A stretch of DNA of 7,611 nt from an archaeon (GTDB taxonomy: Archaea; Thermoproteota; Bathyarchaeia; TCS64). Position 1 is the stretch's first letter. Each line of letters opens with the position of its first letter. This document shows, in pieces, positions 5,749 to 7,611 of the stretch. The stretch spans positions 1 to 7,611 of the forward strand of contig JAHLLU010000092.1 of NCBI GenBank assembly GCA_020444005.1. The letters are read 5' to 3'. The position numbers and the translations under genes are program-made. The notes beneath the pieces are model-generated. The model made no database searches, had not been told where the DNA came from, and saw only the letters and a list, made by a program, of their open reading frames with translations.

Positions 5749-7005
5749 TTAGAGGTTACCCAGAAAACCTAGGATCGTCGCGATGTGTACCTTGGCGGTG
5801 GTCTCTAGGTCATCGATGGTTATGGCTTCGTCCACTCCCCCCATGGCGTAGACTCTTGGACCATAGCTTACTGCTGGTACGCCTTGTTTTCTCCAGAACC
5901 TGCAGTCGGTGCCCCCCGAGGTGAAGCTATAGAGGGGCTCTGTGTCTGTGATCTCTTTGTGGCTCCCTGCTAGCGTCTTGGTTATGGGTGCCTCTATGCT
6001 GCTGTAGGTTGCCTCTGTTACGATCTGTGGGGGACGTGCCCAGCTTACCTTGATGGATGGGTCTACTGTGTGTATTTTGTCCTTGATCATTTCCGTGATC
6101 TCAGCAGGGGTGATTCCGATGGGGAGTCTTGTATCCACTTGGACTCGGCAGTAGGCGGGTACGATGTTATCTGAGCTTCCTCCCTCTATGGTTCCGATGT
6201 TCACGGTGACTTCCTTGAGTACGTTTGCCATGGTCTTGGACTCGTGACCATATTGCTGCCGGTAGCCTTTCATGACCTCCTCTGTGAGCTGTAGGGTCTT
6301 CGGGTTGAGCCTTGCTGGGGTTCCTTGGAACTCTGCGACCATCGGGAGTATCTTGACCATCTTCATTATGGCGTTCTCCCCTACGTAGCCTGCGAAGCTG
6401 CCGTGGGCTGCTCTTCCTTCTGCTTCAAGGATGATGCTGACTCTTGATTTCTCGCCTATTCTAACTGTGAGTCCAGATGGTTCCCCGTTTAATACAGCGT
6501 CTCCGTGTAGCTCTGGTCTGTGCTCCAGTAGCCATAGTGCGCCCCATTCTCCTCCTGTTTCCTCGTCTGATGTCCCGGTGAAAGTGAGTTTACCCTTGAA
6601 ACCAGACTCAACCACTTTGACGTAGGAGTAGAGGAGTGCGGCTAGTCCTCCTTTCATGTCTCCTGCGCCTCTTCCATAGATCTTACCGTCTCGTAGTTCT
6701 CCCGAGTATGGGGGTATGCTCCATGGTTCTCCTACCTCGGCGGGGAAAGTGTCAAGGTGTCCGTTCAGTACTAGGTGCGGTGTTCCTTCGCCTACGGTGG
6801 ATACTATGTTAGCGATACCCGGCTTCGTGGTGATTATCTCTGACTCAATGCCGTGTTTAGCTAGGTATGTTTTGATGTACGTGGCTAGTTTGGTGGTGTC
6901 GCCGGGGGGGTTATCGCTGGGTATCTTGAGAAGGTCTTGAAGGAGCTTGGTTAGTTCATCATTCTTGTTTACTTTTGAGATTAGGGAGTGTTTCTTGGAA
7001 GACAT
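5749..7005 (-). CDS. M20 family metallopeptidase (ArgE/DapE/ACY1 group)
   Basis: A 418-residue zinc-dependent amidohydrolase of the M20 family, which removes acyl groups from amino acids or cleaves short peptides. Catalytic and metal-binding motifs are visible: NGHLDTFP with H83 and D85, YGRGAGDMKGG with bridging D116, SDEETGG with the general base E148 and ligand E149, and a NGEPS motif with E175. The dimerisation domain carries the conserved AAHGS (H201) and G-[GS]-x-DNIVP. SGGTDCRFWR near 353-362 follows. The final ligand motif, usually HxxDE or close, reads MGGVDE at 388-393, so the expected His is Gly389. This may mark a subfamily with altered metal binding. The ATG at 7005 gives the usual length; there is no signal peptide. 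It is the first gene of a likely operon with the racemase. The acyl or peptide substrate cannot be named. Confidence 0.93.
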   Translation of the reverse strand: MSSKKHSLISKVNKNDELTKLLQDLLKIPSDNPPGDTTKLATYIKTYLAKHGIESEIITTKPGIANIVSTVGEGTPHLVLNGHLDTFPAEVGEPWSIPPYSGELRDGKIYGRGAGDMKGGLAALLYSYVKVVESGFKGKLTFTGTSDEETGGEWGALWLLEHRPELHGDAVLNGEPSGLTVRIGEKSRVSIILEAEGRAAHGSFAGYVGENAIMKMVKILPMVAEFQGTPARLNPKTLQLTEEVMKGYRQQYGHESKTMANVLKEVTVNIGTIEGGSSDNIVPAYCRVQVDTRLPIGITPAEITEMIKDKIHTVDPSIKVSWARPPQIVTEATYSSIEAPITKTLAGSHKEITDTEPLYSFTSGGTDCRFWRKQGVPAVSYGPRVYAMGGVDEAITIDDLETTAKVHIATILGFLGNL

Positions 7006-7059
7006 GGTACTGATATGTCTTGTGAGGCTTTGATGTTTTCCGTCTATGTTTACGAAAGT

Positions 7060-7072
7060 GTATACAAAAAAA
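7060..7072 (-). promoter_or_regulatory. Candidate promoter element upstream of the M20 gene
   Basis: On the minus strand a T7 run is followed by GTATAC, 55-60 bases upstream of the M20 ATG, compatible with a leader of roughly 30 bases. A second TATA-like AATATATG lies at 7094-7101. The T7 run could instead terminate transcription coming from the VOC gene. The evidence is position and composition only. Confidence 0.25.
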
Positions 7073-7126
7073 CGTTAAGGACACGGTTTTTTACATATAT
7101 TGAGCTCTATTCTGGGCTGTTCTGGG

Positions 7127-7138
7127 GCTTCTAGAAGC
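7127..7138. repeat. Perfect 12-base palindrome upstream of the M20 operon
   Basis: GCTTCTAGAAGC is its own reverse complement. On its left are two copies of TTCTGGG at 7110-7116 and 7120-7126, 10 bases apart, about one helical turn. The set looks like an operator for a dimeric regulator upstream of the M20-racemase-YkgJ unit, but no regulator gene is visible nearby. Confidence 0.4.
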
Positions 7139-7150
7139 AAAAGAAACCGT

Positions 7151-7168
7151 TTCCAAGCTTTCCAAGCC
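7151..7168. repeat. Tandem 9-base repeat
   Basis: TTCCAAGCT is followed directly by TTCCAAGCC, two copies of a 9-mer differing in the last base. It lies between the palindrome and the C-rich tract in the same intergenic region. Confidence 0.5.
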
Positions 7169-7170
7169 TA

Positions 7171-7187
7171 CCCCCCCCTCCCTCCCC
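7171..7187 (-). other. G-rich tract able to form a G-quadruplex, just after the VOC stop codon
   Basis: The plus strand reads C8-T-C3-T-C4, so the minus (coding) strand has G4-A-G3-A-G8 beginning two bases after the VOC stop codon. The eight-G run can supply two G-tracts, so four runs of at least three G with short loops are available. In the mRNA it would lie at the very start of the 3' untranslated region. Confidence 0.55.
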
Positions 7188-7189
7188 TG

Positions 7190-7611
7190 TTATTTCTCGT
7201 ATCTTTGTATCTCTAGGATGTTGCCCTCGGGGTCACGCATATACGCGAACACCAACATACCCACGCTCTTTATCTCGACGCGGGTTAGTTCTCCAACCCA
7301 GTCTCCACCATACTCGATGATCTTCTCTGCGGTCTCCTCGACATCAGGCACATTGAAGGCAAGATGACCATAACCCGGTGTATTCGGATATGATGTTTCT
7401 CGGTTTGCTTCTGGTTCGTACTGGAATAGTTCTAGGGTGGGTCCATCAGTGTATCCGGGGAGTTGTAGGTGGATTCCTGTGATGTGTGCGTCTTTTAGGT
7501 TTAGGGCGTCGTCTAGCCATTTTCCTTTGAGGTCTCTTTCTGGTTGTATTGGTTTGCAGTTGAATACGTTGATGTAGAAGTCTGCGAGTTTTCGCCAGTC
7601 GCGTGCTACCA
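7190..7611 (-). CDS. Glyoxalase/VOC-fold protein, 5' end cut by window edge
   Basis: A partial gene of 139 visible residues ending in TAA at 7190-7192; the start lies beyond the window. It is open throughout and begins VARDWRKLADFY. Assuming the family's usual N-terminus, only about 10-15 residues are missing. It belongs to the vicinal oxygen chelate superfamily (glyoxalase I, methylmalonyl-CoA epimerase, ring-cleaving dioxygenases). Three of the four expected metal ligands are visible: Glu in TLELFQY, His in GYGHLAFNV and Glu in RDPEGNILEIQ. The fourth, an N-terminal His, would lie off the window. The spacing around GYGHLAF and FAYMRDPEGN resembles bacterial glyoxalase I, but family members share this and the substrate cannot be fixed. 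It is on the same strand as the M20 gene but separated by 184 bases with repeats, so probably a separate unit. Confidence 0.9.
   Translation of the reverse strand, partial: VARDWRKLADFYINVFNCKPIQPERDLKGKWLDDALNLKDAHITGIHLQLPGYTDGPTLELFQYEPEANRETSYPNTPGYGHLAFNVPDVEETAEKIIEYGGDWVGELTRVEIKSVGMLVFAYMRDPEGNILEIQRYEK

Noticed and set aside
5625..5924. A 99-codon open frame on the plus strand across the M20/racemase junction
   Set aside because: It overlaps the conserved N-terminal signature of the racemase and the C-terminus of the M20 gene, and is Arg/Trp/Leu-rich in the way random antisense frames are.
7126..7140. The TTCTAGAA core as a heat-shock element
   Set aside because: That motif is recognised by eukaryotic heat-shock factor; there is no reason to expect such a factor in this organism.
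1..7611. Mobile element, CRISPR array, tRNA or toxin-antitoxin pair
   Set aside because: I saw no transposase or integrase motifs, no regularly spaced repeats, no cloverleaf-like stretch in the gaps, and no small gene pair of toxin-antitoxin type.

Overview
This window looks archaeal. The main clue is a DRG/Obg-type GTPase with a C-terminal TGS domain. Supporting clues are two small proteins ending in a double-CxxC zinc ribbon, a Pyrococcus-like aspartate racemase, TATA-like boxes 20-35 bases upstream of several starts, few Shine-Dalgarno sites, and some GTG or TTG starts. An Asgard or TACK-type lineage is plausible, but nothing here fixes the phylum. Coding density is high. I see no rRNA, tRNA, insertion sequence, integrase or CRISPR array.

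Layout, left to right. (1) Positions 49-2108, minus strand, read right to left: a GRAM/PH-like domain protein with a zinc ribbon, then a small helical protein with a zinc ribbon, then the DRG-like TGS GTPase. The gaps are 10 and 58 bases, so this is a likely operon. (2) Positions 2109-2224: a divergent intergenic region with a TATA-like box for each side and two short inverted repeats. (3) Positions 2216/2225-3585, plus strand: an Ntn-hydrolase asparaginase (family T2), whose stop overlaps by one base the start of a small beta-rich protein of unknown function. (4) Positions 3582-4421, minus strand: a two-domain GNAT acetyltransferase. Its stop codon overlaps the stop of the preceding plus-strand gene. 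(5) Positions 4541-7005, minus strand, read right to left: an M20 metallopeptidase, an Asp/Glu racemase with a TTG start, and a YkgJ-type cysteine-cluster protein, with gaps of 32 and 9 bases. (6) Positions 7006-7189: a repeat-rich intergenic stretch with a G-quadruplex-capable tract, a 12-base palindrome and a tandem 9-mer. (7) Positions 7190-7611, minus strand: the 3' part of a glyoxalase/VOC-fold gene cut by the window edge.

How the genes may work together (inference): the right two thirds leans towards amino-acid and peptide metabolism. It holds an isoaspartyl/asparagine-type amidohydrolase, an M20 amidohydrolase, an Asp/Glu racemase and an N-acetyltransferase, a set that could process damaged or modified Asp/Asn residues and peptides. 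The left operon pairs a GTPase carrying altered G1 and G3 motifs with two zinc-ribbon proteins and has no obvious metabolic link. I found no clear defence system or mobile element. The points most worth following up are the unusual GTPase operon, the small protein that may share the PTS IIA-glucitol (SrlB) fold, and the M20 protein lacking its usual last His ligand.
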